The position numbers and the translations under genes are program-made. Below, piece by piece: positions 15,341 through 24,017 of a DNA stretch of 64,000 bases; within the stretch, counting starts at the first letter, position 1, and the number at the start of each line of letters is the position of its first letter. The DNA is from Georgenia_B sunbinii (GTDB lineage Bacteria; Actinomycetota; Actinomycetes; Actinomycetales; Actinomycetaceae): the NCBI RefSeq assembly GCF_036421855.1, contig NZ_JAZGOK010000004.1, one strand, 5' to 3'. A model generated the notes under the pieces. It searched no databases. It was not told the origin of the DNA and saw nothing but the letters and a program-made list of their open reading frames with translations.

Positions 15341-16177
15341 TCAGTAGACGTAGTCCTCGCCGCTGGCGCGGACCGTGATGTCGCTGATCGACACGCCCCA
15401 CGGCTGGTTGATGACGTAGACGACGTTCTGGGCGAGCTGCTCGGGGGTGACCGCCCAGTACGCGATGTTGTCCGGGTCGAGCTGCTCCGCGGGCATCTCG
15501 CCGGCGTAGTACTTCTCGCTGTTGGCGGCGAACTCGGCCCCGCGGTGGGCCACCAGTCCGGCGGGCGCCTGCTCGTTGACGATGGCACTGGCGAGGTTGG
15601 TCCCCGGGATGCCGGTCGGCTTGACGGTGGTGACCTTGATCTTGCCCTTGGCCTCGGCCCGCAGCGAGTCGGAGATGACCTTCACCGCGGCCTTGGTGGC
15701 GCTGTAGACGCCGGAGCCCGGGATGCCGTAGTTACCGTAGATCGACGAGATGTTGACGACCTGGCCCTGGCCCTGCTCGATCATCTGGTCGTAGACGGCG
15801 GTGATGCCGTTGACGACGCCCTTGATGTTGATGTCGATCGACTTGTCCCAGGCCTGCCACGCGTCCTTGTGGTCCGCGAAGTAGGCAAGCGGCATGATGC
15901 CCGCGTTGTTGAGCATGACGTCGATGCGACCGAACTTCTCGACGGCGAACGCGGCGGCGGCGTCCATCTGGGCCTTGTCGGTGACGTCGGCGACCTGATA
16001 CTCGGCGCTCTGCCCCTTGGCGCGGATCTCGTCGACGACGGCGCGCAGGCTCTCCTCGTTGACGTCGGTGCCGACGACCTTGGCGCCGAGCTCCGCCGTC
16101 ATCTGTGCGACGAGCTTGCCGAAGCCGCTCCCGGCGCCGGTGATGACGATGACCTTGTCGGCAACATGGTTGGACAT
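15341..16177 (-). CDS. Short-chain dehydrogenase/reductase
   Basis: A 278-residue classical SDR from the ATG at 16177, with GAGGAG upstream. Cofactor loop TGAGSGFG (residues about 14-21), the structural NNAG (about 91-94), and the catalytic Ser (VVNISS), Tyr and Lys (YSATK, about 160-164) are all intact. Asp after the second strand (VVGTDVNEE) favours NAD(H). The substrate is unknown. Its upstream region carries a 17-bp palindrome (16206-16222), unlike most genes here, suggesting specific repression or induction. Confidence 0.9.
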   Translation of the reverse strand: MSNHVADKVIVITGAGSGFGKLVAQMTAELGAKVVGTDVNEESLRAVVDEIRAKGQSAEYQVADVTDKAQMDAAAAFAVEKFGRIDVMLNNAGIMPLAYFADHKDAWQAWDKSIDINIKGVVNGITAVYDQMIEQGQGQVVNISSIYGNYGIPGSGVYSATKAAVKVISDSLRAEAKGKIKVTTVKPTGIPGTNLASAIVNEQAPAGLVAHRGAEFAANSEKYYAGEMPAEQLDPDNIAYWAVTPEQLAQNVVYVINQPWGVSISDITVRASGEDYVY

Positions 16178-16205
16178 GGATTATCACTCCTCAGTGTTCA
16201 TGCGT

Positions 16206-16222
16206 TCGTATGTTCTATACGA
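16206..16222. promoter_or_regulatory. Operator-like palindrome upstream of the SDR gene
   Basis: TCGTAT-GTTCT-ATACGA is a perfect 6-bp inverted repeat with a 5-base centre, in the only AT-rich patch of the area. It lies 29 bp before the SDR start and overlaps plausible -10 hexamers on the minus strand (TATAGA). It is typical in size for a TetR- or GntR-type repressor site; no such gene is adjacent. Confidence 0.55.
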
Positions 16223-16276
16223 GACAACACGGTTGAGGCGCAGGTATTCCACAGGTGCCGACGAACGCGGCCGCGG

Positions 16277-16573
16277 CTAGTCCTCCGGCTGGTCGGCCAC
16301 GAGGTCGGCGTAGTCGGGATGCCGCTCGATCCAGGCCGCCATGAAGCTGCACTGCGGCCGTGCCCGCAGGCCCTCGGCACGGACGGCATCGAGGGCGGTC
16401 CGCGCGAGGGCTGAACCGACGCCACGGTCCTCGGCCGCCGGCTCGACGACGGTGTGCGTGAGGACGACGACGTCCCCGCGGCGCTCGTACTCCGCCACCC
16501 CGGCGAGCTCGTCGCCCAGGTGCGCCTCGTACCGGTCTCTGGCAGGAACGTGGTCCACGCGTGGCTCTGTCAT
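16277..16573 (-). CDS. Small GNAT-like acetyltransferase (Acetyltransf_CG/YidJ type)
   Basis: A 98-residue protein from the ATG at 16573; an upstream start would add 16 residues with no family similarity. It shows the reduced GNAT fold: RYEAHLGDELAGVAEYERRG, HTVVEPAAEDRGVGSALAR (acetyl-CoA loop with RGVGSAL), and CSFMAAWIERHPDYADLV at the end. The conserved Cys and the ending H-P-x-Y are typical of this compact family. The substrate is unknown. It stands upstream of the SDR gene, separated by that gene's palindromic control region. Confidence 0.88.
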   Translation of the reverse strand: MTEPRVDHVPARDRYEAHLGDELAGVAEYERRGDVVVLTHTVVEPAAEDRGVGSALARTALDAVRAEGLRARPQCSFMAAWIERHPDYADLVADQPED

Positions 16574-16646
16574 CTGCCCAGCCAAGCACAGGATGACGTC
16601 CGCGGCGCCGGGAGAGAACACCCGGGTGGGACGGCACGCACCTCGC

Positions 16647-16652
16647 TACGAT
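16647..16652 (+). promoter_or_regulatory. Candidate -10 element of ppdK
   Basis: TACGAT fits the TAnnnT actinobacterial -10 pattern. A start site about 7 bases later would give a leader of roughly 45 bases. No convincing -35 hexamer was found at the right distance. Confidence 0.35.
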
Positions 16653-16703
16653 GGGAAGGACGCCGCGCAGCGACAGCCGCGGGGCCGAGAGTTGGAGGCG
16701 AAG

Positions 16704-19412
16704 ATGCCGACGTTCGTGTACCGGTTCAGCGAGGGTGACAGGGACCAGAAGGACCTGCTCGGTGGCAAGGGGGCGAACCTGGCGGAGATGAGCCGGCTGG
16801 GCCTTCCGGTGCCGCCCGGGTTCACCATCACCACCGATGCCTGCCGCGCCTACCTGCGTGACGGGCGGGTGCCGCCGGAGCTGCGGGTCGAGGTGACGTT
16901 GGCGCTGCGGGAGATCGAGGATGCGCTCGGCCGTGGCCTGGGGGACTTCCACGACCCCCTGCTGGTCTCGGTCCGGTCCGGCGCCAAGTTCTCGATGCCG
17001 GGGATGATGGACACCGTGCTCAACGTCGGGCTCAACGACGCCTCGGTGCAGGGCCTGACCGAGTTCTCCGGCGACGCGCGGTTCGCGTGGGACTCCTACC
17101 GGCGGCTCATCCAGATGTTCGGCAAGACCGTGCTGGACATCGACGGCGACCTGTTCGCGGCAGCGCTGGACGCGCTCAAGGCCGACCGCGGCGTCCACGA
17201 CGACGTCGACCTCACCGCGGAGGACCTGCGCGGACTCGTCGACACCTTCAAGCAGATCGTGCGCGACGAGTCCGGCCGGGAGTTCCCGCAGCACCCGCGC
17301 GAGCAGCTCGACCTGGCGATCGAGGCGGTGTTCCGCTCGTGGAACACCGACCGGGCGATCCTCTACCGGCGGCAGGAGGGCATCTCCGGCGCGCTCGGCA
17401 CCGCGGTCAACGTGCAGACCATGGTGTTCGGCAACCTCGGGGCGACCTCGGGCACCGGGGTGTGCTTCACCCGCGACCCGTCCACCGGCCACTCCGGCGT
17501 CTACGGCGACTACCTGGCCAACGCCCAGGGTGAGGACGTCGTCGCCGGCATCCGCGACACCATGGCGCTGGCGGACCTCGAGCAGCTCGACCCGACGTCC
17601 TACGCCGAGCTGCGGCAGGCGATGCGCCGGCTGGAGACCCACTACCGCGACCTGTGCGACATCGAGTTCACCATCGAGCACGGCAAGCTGTGGCTGCTGC
17701 AGACCCGGGTCGGCAAGCGGACCGCCGGGGCGGCGTTCCGGGTGGCGACCCAGCTGGTCGACGAGCACCTCATCACGCTGGACGAGGCCCTCGCCCGGGT
17801 CAGCGGCGCCCAGCTCGCCAAGCTGCTCTTCCCGCAGTTCGACGCCGACGCGACCAAGGAGCTGCTCACCACCGCGATGGCCGCGTCCCCGGGGGCAGCG
17901 GTCGGCGAGATCGTGTTCGACAACGCCCAGGCCGTCGAGCGCAGCGAGGCCGGCGCGGACGTCATCCTCGTGCGCCGGGAGACCAACCCCGACGACCTCG
18001 AGGGCATGATGGCCGCCGTCGGCATCCTCACCTGCCGGGGCGGCAAGACTTCCCACGCGGCCGTCGTCGCCCGTGGCATGGGGACCTGCGCCGTCGTCGG
18101 CGCCAGCGAGCTCGACGTCGACGTCGTGGCGCGGGAGGTCCGGGTGGGCGGCCGCACACTGCGGGCCGGTGACGTCATCGCGCTCGACGGCACGAGCGGC
18201 GAGGTGTTCCTCGGCGAGGTGCCGGTGGTCGACTCACCGGTGATGACGTACATCGCCCGCGGGCTCGACGCCGGCGTCGCCGCGGCGCCGGACGAGCAGA
18301 CCCGGGAGCTGGTCGAGGCGGTCGACCGCATCCTGCGCCACGCCGACGACGTCCGCCGGCTGCGGGTGCGAGCCAACGCGGACACCGTGGCGGACGCCCG
18401 CAACGCCCGCGACCGCGGCGCAGAGGGCATCGGGCTGTGCCGCACCGAGCACATGTTCCTCGGTGAGCGCCGCGGGCTCATCGAGCGGGTCGTGCTCGCC
18501 GCCGACGACGGTGAGCGCGACGCCGCGCTGGACGCGCTGCTGCCGCTGCAGCGGGCGGACTTCATCGAGCTGCTCCGCGCGATGGACGGACTGCCGACGA
18601 CCATCCGGCTGATCGACCCGCCGCTGCACGAGTTCCTGCCCGACCTCACCGAGCTGGCGGTCGAGGTGGCGCTGGCGCAGGAGCGGGGCGAGGTCGACGA
18701 GCACCGGGAGCGGCTGCTGGCGGCGGTGCGGCGGATGCACGAGGCCAACCCGATGCTCGGGCTGCGTGGGGTGCGCCTCGGCTTGGTGGTGCCCGGGCTG
18801 TTCGCGCTCCAGGTGCGGGCGATCGCCCAGGCCACCGTGCAGCTGCGCGCGGAGGGCGGCGACCCACGGCCGGAGATCATGGTGCCGCTCGTCGGCTCGG
18901 TCCGTGAGCTGCACCTGGTCCGCCGGGAGGCCGAGGGCATCCTCGCCGAGGAGGCCGAGACCACCGGGGTGGCCTTCGACCTGCCGATCGGCTGCATGAT
19001 CGAGCTGCCCCGGGCCGCCCTCACCGCCGACCGGATCGCCGCGGAGGCCGACTTCTTCTCCTTCGGCACCAACGACCTCACCCAGACGACGTGGGGCTTC
19101 TCCCGCGACGACGTCGAGGGCACGTTCTTCCGGCAGTACTTCGACAACGGCGTGCTGCGCATCTCCCCGTTCGAGACGCTCGACCGGGAGGGCGTCGCGG
19201 CGCTGGTCCGGATCGGGGTCGACGGCGGGAGGTCGGCGAAGCCGCAGCTGCACATCGGGGTGTGCGGCGAGCACGGCGGTGACCCGGAGTCCATCGAGAT
19301 CTTCCACGAGCTCGGCCTGGACTACGTCTCCTGCTCGCCTTACCGGGTGCCGGTCGCCCGGCTGGAGGCCGGCCGGGCGGCGGTCACGGCGGGGGAGGAC
19401 TCGACGGCGTAA
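16704..19412 (+). CDS. ppdK: Pyruvate, phosphate dikinase
   Basis: A 902-residue protein from the ATG at 16704 (TTGGAGG upstream). It interconverts pyruvate, ATP and Pi with phosphoenolpyruvate, AMP and PPi. N-terminal ATP-grasp domain with LLGGKGANLAEMSRLGLPVPPGF; the central phosphohistidine motif GGKTSHAAVVARGMGT has His at residue 451; the C-terminal PEP/pyruvate barrel has GTNDLTQTTWGFSRDD and the proton-donor Cys in HIGVCGEHGGDP (about residue 854). All catalytic residues are intact and length is normal. A universal stress protein gene follows after 124 bp. In actinobacteria the enzyme can serve gluconeogenesis or pyrophosphate-linked glycolysis. Confidence 0.97.
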   Translation: MPTFVYRFSEGDRDQKDLLGGKGANLAEMSRLGLPVPPGFTITTDACRAYLRDGRVPPELRVEVTLALREIEDALGRGLGDFHDPLLVSVRSGAKFSMPGMMDTVLNVGLNDASVQGLTEFSGDARFAWDSYRRLIQMFGKTVLDIDGDLFAAALDALKADRGVHDDVDLTAEDLRGLVDTFKQIVRDESGREFPQHPREQLDLAIEAVFRSWNTDRAILYRRQEGISGALGTAVNVQTMVFGNLGATSGTGVCFTRDPSTGHSGVYGDYLANAQGEDVVAGIRDTMALADLEQLDPTSYAELRQAMRRLETHYRDLCDIEFTIEHGKLWLLQTRVGKRTAGAAFRVATQLVDEHLITLDEALARVSGAQLAKLLFPQFDADATKELLTTAMAASPGAAVGEIVFDNAQAVERSEAGADVILVRRETNPDDLEGMMAAVGILTCRGGKTSHAAVVARGMGTCAVVGASELDVDVVAREVRVGGRTLRAGDVIALDGTSGEVFLGEVPVVDSPVMTYIARGLDAGVAAAPDEQTRELVEAVDRILRHADDVRRLRVRANADTVADARNARDRGAEGIGLCRTEHMFLGERRGLIERVVLAADDGERDAALDALLPLQRADFIELLRAMDGLPTTIRLIDPPLHEFLPDLTELAVEVALAQERGEVDEHRERLLAAVRRMHEANPMLGLRGVRLGLVVPGLFALQVRAIAQATVQLRAEGGDPRPEIMVPLVGSVRELHLVRREAEGILAEEAETTGVAFDLPIGCMIELPRAALTADRIAAEADFFSFGTNDLTQTTWGFSRDDVEGTFFRQYFDNGVLRISPFETLDREGVAALVRIGVDGGRSAKPQLHIGVCGEHGGDPESIEIFHELGLDYVSCSPYRVPVARLEAGRAAVTAGEDSTA

Positions 19413-19536
19413 CCGGTGACCATCCGTCGCCGGCGCAGCCGAGCGGCTATCGTGCCGAGGACGTCCCGCGTCCGCACCCGCGCTCGCCGAGCACTGCCGG
19501 GACGGACCACGTCTGAGCGTGACCAAGGAGAAACCT

Positions 19537-19971
19537 ATGGCCAGGACCATCATCACCGGCGTCGACGGCAGCGAGTCCGCCGCCCGGGCGGCGCACCGCG
19601 CAGCCGAGCTCGCCGACGCCCTCGGCGCCGAGCTCCATGTGCTCTCCGCCTACGGCAAGCTCGAGGTCGAGAAGATCGACACCGGTGCCGAGCAGTTCAT
19701 CATCGACTCCATGACCGACGCCGAGCGCGTCGCCAGGCGCGTCGTCGATGACCTGCAGGGCGCCTTCCCCGGCCTCGCCGTCACCGCGTCGCCCGCCGAG
19801 GGCAAGCCGGGTGACGCTCTGCTCGAGGCCGCGGACCGTCTGGGCGCGGAGCTGATCGTCGTGGGCAACAAGCGGGTGCAGGGGATCGGCCGGGTGCTCG
19901 GCAGCGTCGCCCGCGACGTGACCACTCGCGCGACCTGCGACGTGTACGTGGCCCACACGCATCAGCGCTGA
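19537..19971 (+). CDS. Universal stress protein (UspA family)
   Basis: A 144-residue single UspA domain. The ATG at 19537 follows AAGGAG with 6-base spacing; an earlier in-frame GTG at 19519 lacks this. The start ARTIITGVDGSESAARAAH and the ATP-binding ending GNKRVQGIGRVLGSVARDVT (pattern G-2x-G-9x-G-S/T) are both present, so it is probably of the ATP-binding type. It ends 49 bp before prpD. The role in stress or dormancy is known only for the family. Confidence 0.92.
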   Translation: MARTIITGVDGSESAARAAHRAAELADALGAELHVLSAYGKLEVEKIDTGAEQFIIDSMTDAERVARRVVDDLQGAFPGLAVTASPAEGKPGDALLEAADRLGAELIVVGNKRVQGIGRVLGSVARDVTTRATCDVYVAHTHQR

Positions 19972-20019
19972 GGGCGCCGCGCGGCCCCGGGCCGCAGGAC
20001 GAGTGACGAGGAGACCACG

Positions 20020-21561
20020 ATGACGAGTCCCGCGATGATCACCCACCACGTGCGGGTCCACCCGAGCAGCGAGGCGCTGCCCCGAGACGAGCAGCTCGCC
20101 TGGAAGATCGCGGAGGTCGCCGCCGACCCGGTCGAGGTGCCCGACGCCGTCGTCGACATGGTGGTCAACCGGGTCATCGACAACGCGGCGGTGGCGGCGG
20201 CCTCCCTCACCCGCGGGCCGGCGGTCGCCTCCCGGGCGCAGGCGCGAGCTCACCCGTACTCGCCCGGCGCCACGGTCTTCGGCCTCGAGCAGGCCGAGCG
20301 GGTGAGCCCGGAGTGGGCGGCGTGGGCCAACGGCGTCGCGGTGCGCGAGCTCGACTTCCACGACACCTTTCTCGCCGCGGACTACTCCCACCCGGCGGAC
20401 AACATCCCGCCGGTCCTCGCCGTCGCGCAGCACCTCGCGGCCCGCCGAGGGCTGAGCGGCCGCGACGTCGTGCGGGCGCTGGCCACCGCGTACGAGGTCC
20501 AGGTCGACCTCGTGCGCGCCATCAGCCTGCACCAGCACAAGATCGACCACGTCGCGCACCTCGGCCCGTCGGCGGCGGCGGGGATCGGCACGCTGCTGGG
20601 GCTCGACGTCGAGACGATCTTCCAGGCGATCGGGCAGGCGCTGCACACCACGACGGCGACCCGGCAGTCTCGCAAGGGCGAGATCTCCACCTGGAAGGCC
20701 CACGCCCCGGCGTTCGCCGGGAAGGTCGCCGTCGAGGCGGTCGACCGGGCGATGCGCGGCCAGACCTCCCCGGTGCCGATCTACGAGGGGGAGGACGGCG
20801 TCATCGCCTGGCTGCTCGACGGCCCCGACGCCGGCTACGACGTCCCGCTGCCCGCCCCCGGGGCCCCGAAGCTGGCGATCCTCGACACCTACACCAAGGA
20901 GCACTCCGCGGAATACCAGTCGCAGGCGCTCATCGACCTCGCCCGCCGGCTGCACCGCGAGCACCCCGAGCTGCGCGACCCGCGCGCGGTGGCGCAGATC
21001 GTCATCCACACCTCGCACCACACGCACTACGTCATCGGCTCCGGCGCGAACGACCCGCAGAAGTACGAGCCGACCGCCTCGCGCGAGACGCTCGACCACT
21101 CCATCCCGTACATCTTCGCGGTCGCGCTGCAGGACGGGTCCTGGCACCACGTCGACTCCTACGCGCCGGAGCGGGCTGCCCGGCCAGGCACGGTCGAGCT
21201 CTGGCGCAAGATCAGCACCGCCGAGGACCCGGAATGGACCCGGCGTTACCACGCCACCGACCCGGCGGAGAAGGCGTTCGGCGGTCGGGTGGAGATCACG
21301 CTGACCGACGGGTCGCGCATCGTCGAGGAGATCGCGGTCGCCGACGCGCACCCGCTGGGCGCCCGGCCGTTCGGCCGTGAGCAGTACGTCGCCAAGTTCC
21401 GCACCCTCGCCGACGGCGTGCTCGAGCCGGCGGAGATCGAGCGCTTCCTCGACGTCGCGCAGCGGCTGCCCGAGCTCGACGGCGAGCAGCTCGCCGGCCT
21501 CACCGTCACCGCACCCGCCGCGCTCATCGACTCCGTCACCGCGCCAGAGGGGATCTTCTGA
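20020..21561 (+). CDS. prpD: 2-methylcitrate dehydratase (MmgE/PrpD family)
   Basis: A 513-residue protein from the ATG at 20020, with GAGGAG upstream. It dehydrates 2-methylcitrate in the methylcitrate cycle of propionate catabolism. Family landmarks are VNRVIDNAAVAAASL near the N-terminus, NGVAVRELDFHDTF, DYSHPADNIPPVLAVAQ, and ATRQSRKGEISTWKAHAP. Normal length. It overlaps prpB by one base of TGATG, so they form a translationally coupled pair. The citrate-synthase-like prpC gene, often the third member, is not present; fgd occupies the third place. Confidence 0.93.
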   Translation: MTSPAMITHHVRVHPSSEALPRDEQLAWKIAEVAADPVEVPDAVVDMVVNRVIDNAAVAAASLTRGPAVASRAQARAHPYSPGATVFGLEQAERVSPEWAAWANGVAVRELDFHDTFLAADYSHPADNIPPVLAVAQHLAARRGLSGRDVVRALATAYEVQVDLVRAISLHQHKIDHVAHLGPSAAAGIGTLLGLDVETIFQAIGQALHTTTATRQSRKGEISTWKAHAPAFAGKVAVEAVDRAMRGQTSPVPIYEGEDGVIAWLLDGPDAGYDVPLPAPGAPKLAILDTYTKEHSAEYQSQALIDLARRLHREHPELRDPRAVAQIVIHTSHHTHYVIGSGANDPQKYEPTASRETLDHSIPYIFAVALQDGSWHHVDSYAPERAARPGTVELWRKISTAEDPEWTRRYHATDPAEKAFGGRVEITLTDGSRIVEEIAVADAHPLGARPFGREQYVAKFRTLADGVLEPAEIERFLDVAQRLPELDGEQLAGLTVTAPAALIDSVTAPEGIF

Positions 21562-22499
21562 TGCTGCACGCCGCCACCCCGGCCCACGCGAAGCGGGCCG
21601 CGCTGCGCGAGCGGCTCGCCACCGGTGAACTGTTGCGCTTCCCGGGAGCGTTCAACCCGCTGTCCGCCCGGCTGATCCAGGACAAGGGCTTCGAGGGCGT
21701 CTACATCTCCGGGGCGGTCCTCTCGGCGGACCTCGGGCTGCCCGACATCGGGCTGACGACGCTGACCGAGGTGGCAGGCCGCAGCCAGCAGATCGCCCGG
21801 ATGACCGACCTGCCTGCCCTTGTCGACGCCGACACCGGCTTCGGCGAGCCGATGAACGTCGCGCGGACGGTGCAGGTGCTCGAGGACGCCGGCGTCGCCG
21901 GCCTGCACATCGAGGACCAGGTCAACCCCAAGCGGTGCGGGCACCTCGACGGCAAGCAGGTGGTCGACACCGCGACGGCGGTACAGCGGATCCGCGCCGC
22001 CGTCGACGCCCGGCGCGACCCGAACCTGCTGGTGATGGCGCGCACCGACATCCGCGCCATCGACGGCCTCGACGCCGCGACAACCCGTGCCAAGGCGCTG
22101 GTCGACGCCGGTGCGGACGCCATCTTTCCCGAGGCGATGCGCGACCTGGCCGAGTTCGAGGCGGTGCGCCGCGCCGTCGACGTGCCGGTGCTCGCGAACA
22201 TGACCGAGTTCGGCAAGTCCGAGCTGCTGACCACCGCCCAGCTGGCCGACGTCGGCGTCAACATCGTCATCTACCCCGTCTCGCTGCTGCGGCTGGCGAT
22301 GGGGGCCGCAGAGCGTGGCCTGGACACGCTGCTCGCCGAGGGCACCCTGGCACCGGTGGTCGACCAGATGCAGCACCGGGCCCGGCTCTACGAACTCGTC
22401 GACTATGAGGGGTACAACGCCTTCGACGGCGAGATCTTCACCTACACGCCGTCTCCCACGCCTGGGACGACGGCGACGAACACGAAGGAGCAGCCATGA
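21561..22499 (+). CDS. prpB: Methylisocitrate lyase
   Basis: A 312-residue protein starting at the ATG at 21561 within the prpD stop. It cleaves 2-methylisocitrate to pyruvate and succinate. The ICL/PEP-mutase barrel is recognisable from GVYISGAVLSADLGLPDIGL and DADTGFGEPMNVART, and from the catalytic KRCGH (residues 124-128, Cys126), which matches the PrpB form KK/RCGH. It ends in an ATGA overlap with fgd. Active-site residues are intact, so it is expected to be functional. Confidence 0.95.
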   Translation: MLHAATPAHAKRAALRERLATGELLRFPGAFNPLSARLIQDKGFEGVYISGAVLSADLGLPDIGLTTLTEVAGRSQQIARMTDLPALVDADTGFGEPMNVARTVQVLEDAGVAGLHIEDQVNPKRCGHLDGKQVVDTATAVQRIRAAVDARRDPNLLVMARTDIRAIDGLDAATTRAKALVDAGADAIFPEAMRDLAEFEAVRRAVDVPVLANMTEFGKSELLTTAQLADVGVNIVIYPVSLLRLAMGAAERGLDTLLAEGTLAPVVDQMQHRARLYELVDYEGYNAFDGEIFTYTPSPTPGTTATNTKEQP

Positions 22500-23503
22500 C
22501 GTTGCGCATCGGGTACAAGGCGTCCGCGGAGCAGTTCGGTCCCGGTGAGCTGGTCGACTACGTCGTTCTCGCCGAGCAGGCGGGGTTCGAGTCGGCGTTC
22601 ATCTCCGACCACTTCCAGCCGTGGCGGCACGATGGCGGGCACGCGCCGGCGGCGTTGCCGTGGCTCGGCGCGGCCGGCGCCCGCACGGAGCGGATCGTGC
22701 TGGGGACGTCGGTGCTCACCCCGACTTTCCGCTACCACCCCGCCGTCATCGCACAGGCATTCGCTACCCTCGGCTGTCTCTTCCCCGGGCGCGTCATCCT
22801 CGGCGTCGGTACCGGTGAGTCGTTGAACGAGAGTGCGCTGGGTCTCGAGTGGCCGGCCGGCAAGGAGCGGCTCGCGCGGCTGCGGGAGGCCGTCACCCTG
22901 ATCCGTCGGCTGTGGACCGAGGAGCGGGTGGACTTCGAGGGCACCTATTACCGCACCGAGAAAGCAACCATCTACGACCGCCCGGAGCAGCAGGTGCCGA
23001 TCTACATCGGCGCCTCCGGCCCGATCGCCACCCGTTACGTAGGCAGCGAGGCGGACGGCTTCATCACGACGTCGGGTAAGGCACCCGAGCTCTACACCGA
23101 CAAGCTGCTCCCGGCGCTGCGCGAGGGCACCGAGCGTGCCGGCCGCTCTGTGGCCGACCTCGACCTCATGATGGAGGTCAAGGTGTCCTTCGACCCGGAC
23201 CGGCAGCGAGCCCTCGCGGACACCCGTCACTGGGCCGCGCTCGCGCTCTCGCCGGAGGAGAAGGTCGGCGTCGAGGACCCGATCGAGATGCAGCGCCTCT
23301 CCGACGCACTGCCCGTAGAGCGCGCCGCCTCCCGATGGATCGTCTCCGACGATCCGGTCGAGCACGTCGAGAAGATCCGCACCTACCTCGACCTCGGCTT
23401 CAACCACCTTGTCTTCCACGCCCCCGGCCCCGACCAGGCGCGCTTCATCGAGCTCTACGCGGAAGAGGTGCTCCCGCGGCTGCGCGCACTCGAGGCTCGC
23501 TGA
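22496..23503 (+). CDS. fgd: F420-dependent glucose-6-phosphate dehydrogenase-like LLM oxidoreductase
   Basis: A 335-residue luciferase-like monooxygenase-fold protein. The ATG at 22496 overlaps the prpB stop and follows GAAGGAG. It begins RIGYKASAEQFGPGELV and has SDHFQPWRHDGGHAPAAL, LGTSVLTPTFRYHPAVIAQA and FNHLVFHAPGPDQARF, all close to mycobacterial Fgd1, which oxidises glucose-6-phosphate with coenzyme F420. The SDHFQPWRH segment contains the family's active-site His and Trp. The assignment to F420 is strong; the exact sugar substrate could differ within the family. Co-transcription with prpD and prpB is unusual. Confidence 0.85.
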   Translation: MTLRIGYKASAEQFGPGELVDYVVLAEQAGFESAFISDHFQPWRHDGGHAPAALPWLGAAGARTERIVLGTSVLTPTFRYHPAVIAQAFATLGCLFPGRVILGVGTGESLNESALGLEWPAGKERLARLREAVTLIRRLWTEERVDFEGTYYRTEKATIYDRPEQQVPIYIGASGPIATRYVGSEADGFITTSGKAPELYTDKLLPALREGTERAGRSVADLDLMMEVKVSFDPDRQRALADTRHWAALALSPEEKVGVEDPIEMQRLSDALPVERAASRWIVSDDPVEHVEKIRTYLDLGFNHLVFHAPGPDQARFIELYAEEVLPRLRALEAR

Positions 23504-23513
23504 CCCGGACCAG

Positions 23514-23530
23514 GGCGAGACGTTCTCGCC
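23514..23530 (+). terminator. Small hairpin after fgd
   Basis: GGCGAGA-CGT-TCTCGCC, a perfect 7-bp stem with a 3-base loop, begins 11 bp after the fgd stop. Probable end of the prpD-prpB-fgd transcript. Confidence 0.65.
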
Positions 23531-24017
23531 GATGTCAGCGATGACTGCACGCCGGCGCGGTCCGTCCCGCCGCGGTGAGGGACCGCAGTTCGTGGTTTCG
23601 GCTGCCCGTCAACGACGGTTCGCGACCATTCGCGATGTTGAAGAGCCCGGCGGACGGTCGGCGGCTGCTGTCAGAGAGTCGGAGGGCGACTTGGGGCTCC
23701 TGATGGTGAATAACACCGTCGAGGCCGGCGCGCGGCAGGTTGGTGCCGCGGCCCGAAGATTCTCGCGGCCGATGGCTCGACCGTGCCGTCCGCGCTCTGA
23801 GCGACGGTGTCTGCATGACGGTCGCCGTCGTCGCCGTGCAATCCGTTCCGCGCTGCCAAGCGGGGCCGGCGAGATTCACTGCGCCGACTGGGACCAAGCG
23901 GACCGACATTGCACGTCGTGCGCGGTCGCTCCGCGCGTGCCGGAACGGCGACCGGCCATCCCGACGGACCGGCGGGTGCCGGTGCACCGTAGGACGGCCG
24001 GTCGCGTCAAGACCAGG
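23531..24017. other. 487-bp region without a recognisable gene
   Basis: Open frames occur on both strands but none shows family similarity, a ribosome-binding site or consistent codon use. Base composition is less GC-biased than in neighbouring genes. It lies where the housekeeping operon (ending with fgd) meets the Tct catabolic block (ending with tctA, convergent). It may be decayed mobile DNA at the edge of an acquired segment; no transposase remnant or terminal repeat could be identified. Confidence 0.4.
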
